64,000 nt of DNA from Epiperipatus broadwayi (GCA_028023455.1 JAQFVV010000031.1:8796093-8860092); one strand, 5' to 3'. Positions 27,780 through 41,440 are shown, numbered from the stretch's first letter. Translations and numbers: made by a program. Notes: generated from the sequence alone by a model not told the origin.

Positions 27780-30700
27780 GAAGTTACAATTTTTGATTAC
27801 ACCAGGGTCTCTTGTGCGGATTCATTTAATGTGATTTTGAAGTTATGCAATTCATGTTTCTTCTTAATATCTTTTTATGTAGTTTTCTTTTATGCAATAA
27901 AGAAGTACATATTTCATTTAAAATCAAGATTTCCCCATTTTATATACACACATTATATTTTACATACTTTAAATGATTGTTCAAAAAAGGTTTGGCAATA
28001 AATTTAGATATTGTAGAAGATTTAGGAAAAGATAATAAAACAGAAGTGGAACCAGTTTATTTCACAGCAAAAATGATTCAAGAAAATCTTCAACTTTCTA
28101 ATCAATTGGACAATCATTTTTTTGTTAATGACATGAATTATCAATGAGCTCTTAAATTCCAATGATAGCTAAATAGTTGTTATGTTTGGATAGTGCAAGC
28201 TTCATAAACAATTAATAAAATCATTGTCTCAAAGTTTAATCACCAATTACATTGTTGACAGAAAACCATTAACTTTTAGACTGAAATTTTTTTTATTGAC
28301 TAAGTGAACTAAAGTTTTAAACTTTTAATTGGTTTAATTACTGAATCAGCAGTAAAAATATATTCATCTTTTAATATTAGATTCATTTGTAAAAAGCAAA
28401 TTAATAATTTGTCAATTTATGAAAGTGAATAAAAGTTTTTTTTCAAAAATAAATTTCTATTTATAATTATAAAATTATTCTATAGCAGAAAATCTAAAAA
28501 GAACATTCGTAACCTATTAGAAAATGCTGTGTACATCATTGATTTCTTTCTCAATTTACATTCATGTAAAAATAAAGAATTTTTATTAAAATCTTAACTA
28601 TTTTTTTAAATAATTATATTTTCAACATATTTTATCAAAATAATTTATAATATGTAAAAAAATACGAAAAAAAATACTCTAAAATATACATTTTCATTTT
28701 GAATATCAAAACTAAGAACTTGGAGCTATCAAAATTCTTGCCAAGCACTCCCTTTGATTCAAAATGAGCAACAACAAATCAGCTCCTTACAGTATATTTT
28801 AATGTTTAAAAAGACTATAAATTTGTTATGATAATGCAAAATATGACAGTTTTAGAGCATCTTAAAGCCATAAACAATTTTTTTTATTTGATGGACCTGT
28901 TTAGTTAATTAAACACAGCACAAGACTGAAGTTGGTGCTAATTGTATTTCCTCTTGTGACGAATCTGATTTCTTATCAGTTCACAAATGTACATGGATAT
29001 TGTTAAATAGCAATAATGATTAAAATACATAAGCAAAAATGTAAAATAAATTAATTACACATAAAAACATACTGTTTTGAATAAAATTAAATAGTTAATA
29101 AAAAATGCAAAAAAAGTTTGTCTTGTATCAATTTTTTTCAAATATTTGAAATTTTTTATTACTCATAATTTATTTCCTTATTTTTTTTTTATGCAAATTT
29201 TAAAGTAATTTTACATTGTTGCTTTGCTTTTATGCAATTTTTGAAAATTTTGGAACCTATTCCACATTTTTCAATGAAAGTTAAGTCTATTTTTGTATGA
29301 TTTCTTTTATGCAGGTTTTTTGTGGAACCTATCTACCATATAAAAGGAGACCCAGATGTATTTATTTCACATTACAGTTTTGATACTGAAATCACATAAT
29401 ATAAGCAAATAGAAATATACTAAATTTTTATCTCCATCATTACAATATTCTTTTTTAAAGCACTCAAACTGTAGAAAATGTATCTATACTTTATACACAC
29501 ACATTTATATTTATAAAAACAATTTCAATTGCAACTTGAAATAGTTTTACTATAAAGCTGCATAGTTAAAACAAATATAATTAATAATTACTATAAAAGA
29601 TCGATTTAAAAAAGTATATATTGCCATGTGAATGTGTACACGCATACTTATATATATATATAAATGATTTTTTGGATAAAATCATGTGTTATTTTCTATT
29701 TTATACTAATATTTCGACAAACTAGCATCTTGAAACTAGAAAACAAAGTACCTACTAATCAATTATATAGAGACAGGATTAGATTACATTGAAGTTCTCA
29801 ATGGTTGGAGATTACTGACCTTTTGAAAGATTTTGAACTACTAATTCAATATGTTTTAGTTTTAATTTCTGTTATAAAAGGCAGTAAAATAGTTTAAGAT
29901 CTTCATAGTAATAGTAGGAAGGAAAACAAATGTCTCACATCATTATATCTAAATAAAAATCAACCAGTGAAGTAACAATTTAGTAAAAATATATAAAGAC
30001 AAATTATGTCTTATGTATAAAATATACATAAATCTGGATATAGGTGCACATGTATGCATTTGCCAAAATAAAAAATAAATTCAATTATTAATTTAATTAT
30101 CAATTTAAACTTTTGATAAATTATTTGAATCCAAACTTATAAGTTTTAAATGATATCACATTTTAAAATTTTCATTTATCTTTCAATATATATAAAATAA
30201 ACATTTGTATATTTTTTAAATATTAACAAAATTTAATAAATTTAATAACACTTAACTTAGTTTTTATTTTTTGTGAGGATTTTAAACTCATTGGTTATTT
30301 TTTACTTCGTAATTTTATTGATCAATTGCTTTTGGTATTCAAATTTAAAGTTGTTTTTTTTTCCAAATTTGCTTTTATAATCAGCATTTAACTAAATTAA
30401 TCAAAGTAATATGCCATAATTTACATTTAAAATATATTTATACAAATTAGTACAAAATATCTTTTTTTAGCAATAAAATAGTGTTTCTGTCTTTTTCTAT
30501 GTTCTGGAATCAATATTTGACATAATATTCAACTATATATATATATATATATATTTTTTTTTTTTTATTTATTACTAAATAGTAAACTTTTTTGATCTGT
30601 TTTCTATAGATAGGTCATACACACTACATTATAGAAATGTGATGATATAATTGAACGGGCACAAAAAAAGCTGATGATTTTCAAGTTATATTTAGCTTCT

Positions 30701-30984
30701 ATACTATCTGAACTTCATTCTGAGCAAGTGGTTTCTGCTTTTCTCATGTTTCCTTATGGGTCAGAAAACCAAAATATGATCTTGGAAAAACTTAATTCAA
30801 CCAACATAGAGACCTCTAAGAACTTTTTTTTTATCTCTACAATACTTTTAATTAAACTCTGGTTTAAGGTTTATAATCATATTATGGTATGTATAGATAT
30901 ATAAGCCAGATTAAAGTTATATATCTTAGATTAATATATAATACAATAGTTGTTGTTTTAATCATATATATATATATAAGAAAA
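27776..30984. other. Unique AT-rich DNA, no supported gene
   Basis: A frame from about 28002 to 28147 reads VEDLGKDNKTEVEPVYFTAK and on to HFFVND. It looks protein-like but is only about 48 codons and has no identifiable family. The 76-codon frame at 30674-30904 is also unassigned. No RNA genes. Confidence 0.5.
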
Positions 30985-31085
30985 AAACAAAAATAATGGT
31001 AAATATAATATTATAGTCTAAATTATTTTGTAGCGCTTTCGATTACGTGGTAATCCTCGTCAGCTTTAACTGAATTTCAAATTTT
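30985..31085 (-). mobile_element. PLE-A 3' end, solo fragment
   Basis: About 100 bp homologous to the 3' termini of the PLE-A copies at 51.96-52.07 and 54.61-54.71 kb: TTTGAAATTCAGTTAAAG, a hammerhead-like motif, then CTATAATATTATATTTACC. It is flanked by (AT)n on both sides, as the larger copies are. No coding part remains. Confidence 0.75.
31028..31075 (-). ncRNA. Hammerhead-like motif of PLE-A, solo copy
   Basis: Minus strand: CTGACGA (31063-31057), one extra G, stem II GATTAC-CAC-GTAATC, GAAA (31040-31037), and palindrome AGCGCT (31037-31032) as stem III, then A as the likely cleavage base. The extra base before stem II is present in all three PLE-A copies, so it is a family trait. Stem I is weak. 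Confidence 0.6.
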
Positions 31086-31154
31086 TAAACTTATATATAT
31101 ATATAAAACAAAATAAATGTCCACTAATATCAATAATACAATAACAAAACTTAA

Positions 31155-31437
31155 ATATATTCCAAACAATGGTAAACAATTTATAATACAATATAAATAA
31201 AAACTCAATAAAATCTCAAAGAAATATTTTCGATTATATTCATAATCATTTTCAACTCAACACACTCAATAAAAACTCATAAAGAAATATTTTCGATTAT
31301 ATTCATAATCATTTTCAACTCAACTTTGAAAGTTGAGTTGAAAATGATTATGAATATAATCGAAAATATTTCTTTATGAGTTTTTATTGAGTTTTTATTT
31401 ATATTGTATTATAAATTGTTTAACGTTGTTTGGAATA
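31155..31437. repeat. Foldback palindrome with duplicated segment
   Basis: The right arm 31331-31437 is the near-perfect complement of the left arm 31155-31325, with the centre at AACTTTGAAAGTT. The left arm has an extra tandem copy of about 50 bp (AAAGAAATATTTTCGATTAT at about 31217 and 31280). AT-rich and non-coding. Confidence 0.85.
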
Positions 31438-34400
31438 TATATATATATCAATTCAAAATAAGTTCATAATTGTTTCTTAATTAATTTTTTTTCATATTCT
31501 GTAAGTATAAATATCTTAAAACCAACTTTTGTGATTACATATAAATTTAATTAAATATCTTTGTTCATATAAAAATAGTTTATTTTGTTATGTTGAAAAT
31601 TTAGATTTTGAAAGAATTAGATATTAATTTAAAGTAAGACCTTTTTTTAATTTTAAATTATTTATTACAAAAAATCAAAATATAATTATTTAATACATTA
31701 ATATTTAAGTCATTGTAACTTTACTTTAATATTTATATGATTAACATTTGCCTATGTTAATTTATTTTTACCTTTAAGCTTTAAATATATATGCATATAC
31801 AATTTTAAAATTTCTTAAACCCTATTTTGTGCCAAGAGAGACTCTATCATTTTATTCTCTTTTTTTGAATGAAAAGTAAAGAAAAATAAAATATAATATT
31901 TACAATTAATACTTTTTAAATATATAAACATAGTTATAAGTCCAATTCAAGTATCAAATCATGCACTCAACTACTTTTTAGAAACATGTCTGACATTTTA
32001 TAAATTAAACAAAATGAATAATGTCCTGTAATTTGGAAATGTTTAAAACATTCACCCACCAACCAAAATAACAAACTAATAATTTTATCCCAATTTAAGC
32101 ACTAAAGATTATCTCAAGTTTATATATAAATAAGTAGGGATAAATCATAAGCCTAATTCCTGATAATTATCTAAAATGTAAAGTTTGAATCTGATATGAT
32201 ATTCAAAAGTTGAAAATCTACTGAAAGTTAAAGCTGGTTCATTTGAGACATAGAAGGCATATATATGAAAGTCAGTATTCATTAAACATTTTGATTTGGA
32301 TACTTTGGGTCTTAGAGATGACATTTATCAACTTATAAGGGGAATAATTACAATATTAAAAACAAAAAACACTATATGAACATCAGATGTTAACATTAAT
32401 GGCAATATCTTTTATACATTGCCACTATACAAATATATGTCTAAATAAACTATAGCAAAAAAATTAATTCAATTATCATGAAATGACCTTTGCGTTTTTA
32501 TGAATTCTATTTAACACTAAATCAATTAATCACCACTTTATTGTCCATCAATCATTAATCTATCATTCAAAAAATCTTTATATAATCTATTCTTATATTA
32601 CTTTATAATAAGTATTTTATCCTTCATGATTTTAAATATATATATATATATATATAAATAAATTTATTATATAAATTTATAAATATATATATATATATAT
32701 ATAAATAAATTTATTATATAAACAATGTAAATTAATAAACTGTATGTAAATCATCGGGGATAACTTAATGAACTATATATCAATCATCAGAGATATCTTT
32801 ATATTTGATATTGCTAGAAAACTATGAATTACTAATTGATACTCCTAAAGTTAAACAAGATTTCTCTAGTAATCTATTATAACTCTTTTGTCCTAGATTT
32901 AAATGGAAAAAAATGAGATCCTCTTTTAATTCTAATTTGTGTTTTTATACGACCTAATCCATGTTTTGAGAAAAATTAGAACCCAGACATTTATTATCAT
33001 AGTCATGAGGATTCAGAAAGATATAACTTCTTTAGTTATCATTAGTTAATATTTCATCTTACACAAAAAGTTGTATATGTTGTATTAAATATTTTTATGG
33101 ACTTTAAGGAAATATATTCATAAAAATTTCCAGAAAGAACTTTGATGTTGTTGTAAATTACCAATTAGCTATCCTATGGCTAAACAAGTTTTCTCTAATA
33201 ACTTATATATGAATATAGTACTTTAATTTGCATTACCTACACATTAATAAATCAATGGAAAGATTTTATTTAACATACACAATTTCCTGAGGAAGAAAAA
33301 ATATTAATAACAGGATGTTAAAGGAAATAACTGACAGATTTAAATCCTCATTTAAACTTGGGAATGAATTAAAGAAGATACCCATTTTTTTTCTTTAAAT
33401 CCAGAACAAAAGTCCTATAAGATTATTTGTTTTGCTTAAAGTCTATTATTATCGATAGTTTTCTAGAAATATTAATACTAAAATTATATTTTGTTGTTTT
33501 CATGGATATAATCATATAATTTTCATTGTATACATGATAATAAATCCATGAACATATTTAATTTAAAATGTAATATTCTGTGTTAATCATTTATTTTAAA
33601 TAATTCCTTAGTTAATTATTTTAAATTATATTAAATAGTGTTGTCATAAGTCTGCAATATGTGTGTAACTTTGTTTGCACACATATTCTTGATAAAATTA
33701 TTTAATGTTACTTGTTGCTAATATTGATGTATCATTAAATAAATTACTTTAAGAAAAACCTGAACAAAAATAATTTGTATGTATTTTTTGTCTGAGATTA
33801 AATAAACCAATCTGATTATGGTTAATTAAAGCTATAAATAAAGGTAATGATGGATTAATTCATAATTCATCTTTAATCATTAATTATTTCTAAAGTCTTT
33901 TCTTTCAAATTAATTCAAAAATTAAAGTTATAATTTTTTTTAATATTTTTTTGTCAGTAACTTGTTAAAAGTATATATAAAATTATTAATAATATTCAAA
34001 AAGATATTTTATGTTGTTTTATAATAGAGTGAGACCTAAAAATATTTTTTATATGTAATACATATGAAACCAACTGGAATTATGATAATAAGTGGTGACA
34101 GTATAAATTATCCAGCAGATGTGCTGATAGTCTGGAGATTTTTCCAGAGATGGTGTTGTGCAGACCAAAGAGTCATATTAAGAAGTCATAAGAAATTTAA
34201 TTTTAATAATATTTGTATATTTGTGATGAAAAGACAATCTTCTTTAATTTTAATTCTTAACTATGAAGAGCATAGACATTTACGTGATATTTATGCCCAT
34301 TTTTGCTCATGGAAAGTTATTAAAAACTGGTTTAAACTTTACCTCCCATTTAAGGAAAAAGAATGAATGCAATCTAACAATTTTGGGAAAATAAACTTAT

Positions 34401-36504
34401 TATTTATTGGTATGCTATACATTATTAGTGAATGTTTTCTTTATATTATATATCAGCAAACTTTAAAAAGTAGTGAATAATTATAGAATATTTTTTAAGT
34501 TTTGTGCAAGTTGAAAACAAAATGCATATGAACTTAGTATAAGAATGTTTTTTATAAATAATAAGTTGACTATAAAATATTGATAAATTAATATTAAGCT
34601 AGAGAATATTGTTTTAATGTATAATATAGCAACAATCTTGAAAGTAATGAATAACTGAATGCATATGTATAGAATAATATTAAATTTAAAAAAAAGTATT
34701 TATTGTTAAAGCTAAAATTATTTGATATTTTTATATAAAATTTTGATGAATTCTTTAAATTGAAGTATTTTTTCAAGGATTTATTAAACTTTGATAGAGG
34801 AGAATTTTAAAGTATAAAAATTATCATATTAAATAATTATTTTTTTGTGAATTTTTTCATGAAATTTATGTCATCTTGGATAAATGGAATTAATTTTATT
34901 CAAAAGTACTTTTATTCTGCATAGATGAATAAAATTTCAAGTGGATTTTGTTCTATGTGATATTTTATTATGCTGAATGGTATTAGGAGTGACAAAAAAG
35001 CAGAGCAAAGGAGGAAAAATCTGTATTAAGTGAATGAATGTAGCCATGGTAACTGCTCTCCCTCCCAAGTTTAACTTCAAGCAAGATTTCAAAGACATTT
35101 TAATATTATTTCATTTTTTATTTGTCTTAGTTAAGAAACATAGTTATATAAGTTAATAATTATTTTATGTTTAGGCTTAAGACATCATTTATTATTTTTA
35201 TGATATGTAAAGTTTATTTGAATAGTTGGATTATAAAATAAAAATAAAAAGTTGACAGAAAAAATATTTTTCTGCAATAGTAATAAGTCCATAATTTTCA
35301 AATGAAAAGACATCAACCAAGAGAATCACTTTGCATTATTAATCCTAAGAATAGGATTATGGTAAAATATTATTGATATGTATTGAAATTTTATATGGGT
35401 ATTTATTTATTTATGAAAATGATAAATACGTTGGGCCAAATAATATATTTATTTTGCTTATGTATGATATGCTAATTGATTTTTTAAATACTATGTGAAG
35501 GTATGTGATATATCTAAATTTAATTACATATTATGTGAATGTAGGAGTATGCATATTATATATTGGATTTTAGATGTTATGTATAATTATTAATATGATA
35601 TTGCAAACAGTATCTGTTTAGATACAACTTGCCTGTTTAACCTCTGAATTATTTTATAAAGAATGAATTTGAATGAAAATATTTATTATTGTGAAATATG
35701 TGAAATCATTTGTTGGTATATTATAAAATCTTCCTGATATTATAATAAATGTTCTAAAATGAAGTTTAAAAATTATTTTCATGTTAAAATGTTAGAATTT
35801 TTTTGCAATGTTGAAGGAGATATTCGATATTCAGAGTGTATACAATATATAATTAGTGATTTTGGAATAGTAGTACGAATAAAATCTTGTGATACTAGGA
35901 ATATGATGAATATGAAATACTATCTTTTAAATATTCCATGTAGTCTTGTGAATGCTAAGTAAAATCGAGTTGGCAGAGTTCTGTATCTTTGATGATTCAT
36001 GGTCAGTAGCATTTCTTTCCACAAATCAGTAAATGGTCAAGGAAAAGTCATGATAGGAATTTAGGTAGAAACAAGAATATGTGAGCTTAGCTCTATACCC
36101 ATATTTCTATTGCATGTTTCTAGTTTTTATAGTTTTGTTTTCCTCATTTTTAATCACTTTTTATCATCATTGGTTCCTACATCATAATTGTTATTGTTAA
36201 CAAAAGATTTGAAGAATAATGGCTAGACTATAAAATAATGTTAGAATTTTTTGAAGGGCAAGAAGAGTAAAATATGTCATAAATGATACCTAATTAATAT
36301 TAAATAGAGTTTTATTTAATTATTTGATATTTCTGATATTATAAGAGATCAAGAGTGTATTGAATGCATATTCTAATTATAAAAAAAGTGTTCATGAATG
36401 TAAAATTTGAATGCTATTAATATGAAGAAAGTTGGCATAAATAAATACAATATATTTAATTGATTTTATATTATTCAAATAATTATGTTTGTTTTAGTAG
36501 ATTA
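31438..36504. other. Unique AT-rich DNA, no supported gene
   Basis: A 100-codon frame at 34064-34366 (begins MKPTGIMIISGDS, with several Cys and Trp) is the best non-repeat frame here, but I recognise no family and see no splice or promoter support. 32636-32720 is a duplicated (TA)n plus AATAAATTTATTATATAA block. Nothing else stands out. Confidence 0.5.
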
Positions 36505-36770
36505 GTTGGAAAGCTGACTTTAAAGACATGTAGATGTCTAAAACTTTCAGATCTTCATTATGACAGTTAACTATTAGATAAATGCTTATCTTGAGTTGGT
36601 TTTTTTATTCTGGTCTCCTACCTCCTAACAGAGAAGAACCATAGCTCGAAACCAGTCTGAAGATGGGGACAATTCTAGATAAAGATGATTTGAATGTCTT
36701 CTCTTGTAGTAACATTTATCATAAAAAAGCTTGTTTCAAGCTTATTAGCGTGCTTTTAATTTTATATATT
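36505..36770 (+). repeat. Family d hammerhead-bearing repeat, copy 1
   Basis: 266-bp repeat matching 36921-37190 in the same orientation, about 417 bp apart. Shared blocks are GTTGGAAAGCTGAC, ACATGTAGAT.TCTAAA, GACAGTTAACTATTAG, the ribozyme region, AGCTTGTTT and AGCTTATTAGC.TGCT. Non-coding. Confidence 0.8.
36613..36670 (+). ncRNA. Degenerate hammerhead-like motif, family d copy 1
   Basis: GAAA is intact after GAG...CTC (stem II), and AACCAGT follows as worn stem III. Stem I: GTCTCC (36613-36618) pairs with GGGGAC (36665-36670). The CUGAUGA core has become CTAACAGA, so this copy is probably dead. Confidence 0.45.
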
Positions 36771-36920
36771 TGTAAATGCAAAATATATAAGTCATGTGTC
36801 ATCTGATTTTCTGTATTATTATTATTATTTTGCTATTGGGGGCTTTGGCTAAATAAAATCGCTAAGCCTATTAATATATGTAGTATTTGAATTAAGTTGA
36901 GGGTCATATGATTTTTTTCA
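36771..36920. other. 150-bp stretch between family d copies
   Basis: If family d is a tandem of ~418-nt units, this would be the rest of one unit. No second copy is present to prove it. Confidence 0.35.
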
Positions 36921-37190
36921 GTTGGAGAGCTGACGTTAAAAACATGTAGATATCTAAATGTTTTAAATCTTTTTTCTTGACAGTTAACTATTAGTTAAAT
37001 GCTTAGCTTCAGTTGTTTTTTATTAATCTAGTGTCCTAGCTTCTCACTGAATAGAGCCATAACTCAAAACTGGTTTGGGAATGGGGACAATCCTAGATAA
37101 AAATGATTTAAATGCCATCTCTTGTAATAGCATTTATCATTAAAAAAAGCTTGTTTAGAGCTTATTAGCATGCTCTTAATTTTATATATA
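36921..37190 (+). repeat. Family d hammerhead-bearing repeat, copy 2
   Basis: Direct copy of 36505-36770 at about 85% identity by eye. It keeps a better stem I and a worse GAAA than copy 1. Confidence 0.8.
37026..37098 (+). ncRNA. Hammerhead-like motif, family d copy 2
   Basis: Core CTGAATA (37047-37053), stem II GAG-CCATAA-CTC (37054-37065), AAAA in place of GAAA, then ACTGGT (stem III, from palindromic ACCGGT). Stem I is strong and in two parts: TGTCC (37032-37036) with GGACA (37085-37089), and ATCTAG (37026-37031) with CTAGAT (37093-37098). With copy 1, an ancestral CUGAUGA-GAG-loop-CUC-GAAA hammerhead can be inferred. Confidence 0.6.
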
Positions 37191-38374
37191 CATACATATT
37201 GTACACTTTATATTGGTACATCCCATCATAAAAAAGTGGAAATAAAATTTTGAGATGTATAATTTTAAATTTTATTAAATCAAAAATATAGGTACTTATT
37301 AAGCTTGAAAAGTGTTACTTTAATTATCATAAGATGTGAACTTAGGTTTAGTCAATTTAAAGTTATACAAAGAATATAAATGATGGGTAAACTAGTTGGT
37401 TCCACATGTACATAAAAGATAAAATAATACACTATAAATTTATCATAGTTGCAAATAAGAAAACATATGACAGCATTTAAAATTACAGTGAATTTCAAAT
37501 CAAATCTTCTAAACAAATATGCATTATAGAGATAGATAATTATTGTCTGTGGCATGTAATATTATAAAAGCAATTATTATTTGTAAGTAAATCTTAAATT
37601 ATATTTAAAAATAAATAACTAAGATTCATTTTAAAAATTTCATGATTAAATATCATAAACATAATATTGAAGCTTATTTGTATAAAAATAAAATCAAAAT
37701 GATCTAAATCAATATAAAGTAAATTGTGTTTTATTCAGTTTCTAAAAGATATTATTTTTATTGAGAAATATTTTAAAACTGAAAATATTTGTTTCAAATA
37801 TAGATAAAATACTAACAACTCATTAAATATGGAATCAAAGAAGTGGAAAAAATTAACCAATAAACAGCCTGCAAACAATCGTTAAAAAAAATGGAGAAAA
37901 TATTAAATTGGAAAAAAAAGAAAAAAAATAGGGCTGGAGGAACAAGTAACTTATTTTCTTTGTTTTTTAATTCTAAAAGGTTTCAAAAAATTACTTAAAT
38001 ATTATTATTTTGAAAAAAAAAAGAAGTAATGAATTTTGTCTATAGGTTATAAAGCTGCATTAAAATGCAAGAATAATGGACAACCCAACAATTGATAGTT
38101 CTTTGAAAATTTCATTATATGGAGAAAATGATATAAAGTGAAGGGGAAAAATTGTATGTATATCCCAAATTGTGGCCAAGGAAGAAACTTCCTAAAGGAA
38201 AACATTGGGAGTATTATATTTACACTCGATTTAATTGCTAAACTAGTTGAAGAGCATGGGTCATATGAGTCGAAATAATTGGACAAGATCATGTTATCAG
38301 TCAGGCATAAATAAATAGCAAATTATTTCTGACAGAGATAAGAATGCATTTTTAAAATTATCTAGAACTAAAGT
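37191..38374. other. Unique AT-rich DNA
   Basis: No supported gene, RNA or repeat. The minus-strand frames at 37352 and 38047 are unassigned and AT-driven. Confidence 0.6.
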
Positions 38375-38476
38375 AGGCAAAACTCTCTCCATACAGTAGT
38401 GCCATTCAAAGCAAGACAGAGTAATCAATGGATACTAGAAGGCTTGTGCATAAAATCCCTATCTATTTGCCTACTC

Positions 38477-38535
38477 ATCCAATATCCCCAAACTAGTTTC
38501 TGGCTTGTGGCCTTCATAAGTGACACACCTTGGTT
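38477..38535 (-). ncRNA. Hammerhead-like motif, family c copy 2
   Basis: Minus strand: CTTATGA (38520-38514, one change from CTGATGA), A-GGC-CACAA-GCC-A stem II, GAAA (38500-38497), ACTAGT palindrome, then distal stem I CCAA/TTGG. Confidence 0.5.
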
Positions 38536-38930
38536 CTGAGAGCATTGCACCTAGATCTTAGAATCTAATACAACCCTCCAGCAGCTACCTTTTATCTCTA
38601 CATAACTACAAAACTATGAGAATAAAATTGAAAAAACCCAAATGTTTTCATTTTAAACTCAATAGCTTATATAGTCATATGGGTCTGAACTCAGTTCAGC
38701 AACCATACATTTTGGTATCTTTGGTTATTATGTAACTATAGCAACCCCCCTATTAGGCAGGATTGGTATTAAACCTTTAAACATCATAAGACTATATAAG
38801 CTAGTGAGCTTAAATTGAAATTATTTGTGTGTTTTCAATTTTATTCTTATAGTTTTGTAGTTATGTAGAGATAAAAGGTGGCTGCTGGAGGGTTGCATTA
38901 GATCCTAAGATCTAGGTGCAGTGCTCTCAG

Positions 38931-38989
38931 ATCTAAGGTTCCTCAGTGACAAAGGCCACAAGCCAGAAACTAGTTTGGGTATATTGGAT
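38931..38989 (+). ncRNA. Degenerate hammerhead-like motif, family c copy 3
   Basis: GGC-CACAA-GCC stem II, GAAA (38966-38969) and ACTAGT are intact. Stem I is ATCTAA (38931-38936) with TTGGAT (38984-38989). The core has changed to CAGTGAC, so it is probably inactive. Confidence 0.45.
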
Positions 38990-39155
38990 GAGTAGGCACT
39001 AGATAGGAATTTTATGCACAAGCCTTCTGGCATTCATTGATTACTCTGTCTTGCTTTGAATAGCACTACTGTATGGAGAGAGTTTTGCCTATTTTAACAA
39101 CAGTTATGAGCAAGCATGGGAGATAGTGATTATGTGATGTTTAAAGGTTTATAAC

Positions 39156-41159
39156 TAAACTAGTAATAAATAGTAACAGAAGTAGGTGTGGAAAAGTATA
39201 CATAGTATTCAAAGATATATCTTAAAGCATGTTTGAATAAAATTTTGATTGAAGAGATTATTAAAATGAGCAGTACTAATTTAAATATTACTTTTATATA
39301 AAGTTTAAAAAAATTATACTGAGTGCTATATTGGTTAAATGATGATTATATTTATATGTGTACGGAATAACAACAGTTTATTGCATGAATGAAAACATTA
39401 TTATTCTAATTGAAAAAAAAACATAAGTGTAAGAGAGTAAAACCATCCCAGAACATATTTAATAAAGAATAAATATGGATAGAGAATAAATTGTTAAATA
39501 ACAGATTAAATAAACCTTAGTGCATTAGGAAATATAAAATGTTTATGGATGGCAATGTTATTCTACTGTTAAAAGAAAATGGGAAATGCTTTTTTCTTAA
39601 TATTATAATTTCCAAATGCGATGAAAAGATAAAAAAAAAAATTCATTTTTATAATAATAATAAAAATGCAACAAATTTTATTATTTTTAAGTTAAGCTGC
39701 ATTGTAGATACATATTAAATATAAATTAAAAATTATCTGTTTTGAAAAACTATATTTATCAGACAGTAGAATAAACAATGCATATTATAAACAAAGGATT
39801 GGAAATAAATTGTGAGCTATTATCCACTATTTTACACCATTTAGTAAGGAAATAAAATATAGTGGATGTAGGAATGTCACTATGCTTATATGATATTAAA
39901 AATATTTTACTTTGTGAATAATATAAACTTTCTTTGTAATAAATGTGAAGTTGAAAATTTTTGTACCCAAAGACATATATGAAATATACTTAAAATCTGT
40001 GAAGTTAGCAGTTTTTGCCAGTGCATTTTTGATTATGACTAATATAACTTAGTCAAAAGTCCACTAGGAAAAAAATAAATAAATAAATAAAGATCAAAGG
40101 ATGAATATCATGTTATCTAAAAATACCCTAAATGTGACATTTCTCCGTATTATAATAAAATTATTGCATTGAAGCAAGAGTACAATAGTTATTATGTTCT
40201 GTTTTGTCTTTCTAATTTAATGCCTAACTTACAATAATTGATAAATGTCAAAATAAGGAAAAAATGACAATGTAAGGAAAACAGATGATTTATGATATAA
40301 AAAAATAAGAAAAGATTATAACATGTAAAGGTAAATATCACAACAGCACCATATTATATGAAAAAAAATTTTTTTCTATTGCAAATATCTAAAAGATAAA
40401 AGAGAGGATGCAAATTTTTCAATTGTTTATAGGGTTATTATATTATATTGGTATATAATTTTATTATTATTGTTATTTTAAATTATCTGTTGGTTAAGAT
40501 ATATATTATATCTTGTAAAAAATATGATTAAAGTTGATGTTTTGAAAATAAACTTTAGTATTAAATGTTGTATTTCTATTGTGAGAACCATTGTCACAAC
40601 ATCACATGAACTCAAAGTGTACAATTTGAGATGGAAATAAGAAAGTAATCCAGTTTAGAACAAGCTAACAATCAATTAAAAGAGATTTTAACTAATTGTA
40701 AGCTACCTTAATCACATAAGTCATTGATGATATTGCAAATTATTAAAGTATACCTATTTATAAGGAATTAAATTATGAATTACTGATTGTTGAAAGTATC
40801 AAATCTAATTACAATTTAGATGACCATATTAGTTTAAGAGTAAGTATTATGGAACATAAATATAAAATAGGAGGACAATTTTGGTTATAGATTCAGATTA
40901 TACATCTTTTCTTAATTGATACACTACATATAGAGTTCAGTAAAATCCCTCTTGATATTTTGTAGGTGGATTAAATAACTAATTAAAAATCAATGATTAT
41001 CCTGAGATCGCCTTAATATAAAATTATTGTTATGATTATTGCGAATTATAATTCTATACAAGTAATAATAATAACATTCAATATACAATAGCACAATAGT
41101 ATAATATTTTCATTAGTTAATTGAAAGTTAATAATTATATATATTTTATTATATTCATT
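39156..41159. other. Unique AT-rich DNA
   Basis: No protein-like frame, RNA gene or family repeat seen. Confidence 0.6.
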
Positions 41160-41440
41160 TAATCATGATTGTTAATCATGAGAGTATGTAGATACTAAAT
41201 TAGGAAGAGTATCAAGATATTCTTATGCCATTGGATAAATACTTTAGTATTTATTTAATGTTAAACGATATGCAATCTTGTTGATACGATAGGAGAGTCT
41301 CACAATTGTTAACTTTGACCAAAGATAATTGAGAAAATAGTAAGAGTCTTAAATGATACCTAGATAAAGTCATGGGATAGTCTAATGTAGGGACCTGGCA
41401 TATCATCTAGTAGTGTTTGTCCTATTGGCAGGGTACAATA
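41160..41440. repeat. Structured repeat S, copy 2
   Basis: Core ATTCTTATGCCATTG, then hairpin 41229-41260, a 15-bp stem (CATTGGATAAATACT against AGTATTTATTTAATG, two G-T pairs) with a 2-nt loop. Outer stem: GTATCAAGAT (about 41209) against ATCTTGTTGATAC (about 41276). GTCTCACAAT follows, and the stretch ends AGGGTACAAT plus (AT)n. The stem bases differ from copies 1 and 3, but pairing is kept. Confidence 0.55.

Larger units (their letters stand above)
38375..39155. repeat. Family c inverted pair (palindromic element)
   Basis: Two copies of the 7.6-8.0 kb repeat facing opposite ways: minus-strand copy about 38375-38690, spacer about 38691-38829, plus-strand copy about 38830-39155. The block AAACCTTTAAACATCATA near 38779 pairs with its complement near 39136. 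Each copy carries a hammerhead-like motif. The spacer holds CAACCCCCCTATTAGGCAGG. Non-coding. Confidence 0.8.

Noticed and set aside
30674-30904. 76-codon frame
   Set aside because: Hydrophobic, AT-driven, no family likeness.
34064-34366. 100-codon frame with mixed composition
   Set aside because: No recognised domain, conserved copy, promoter or splice evidence; too short to call a gene here.
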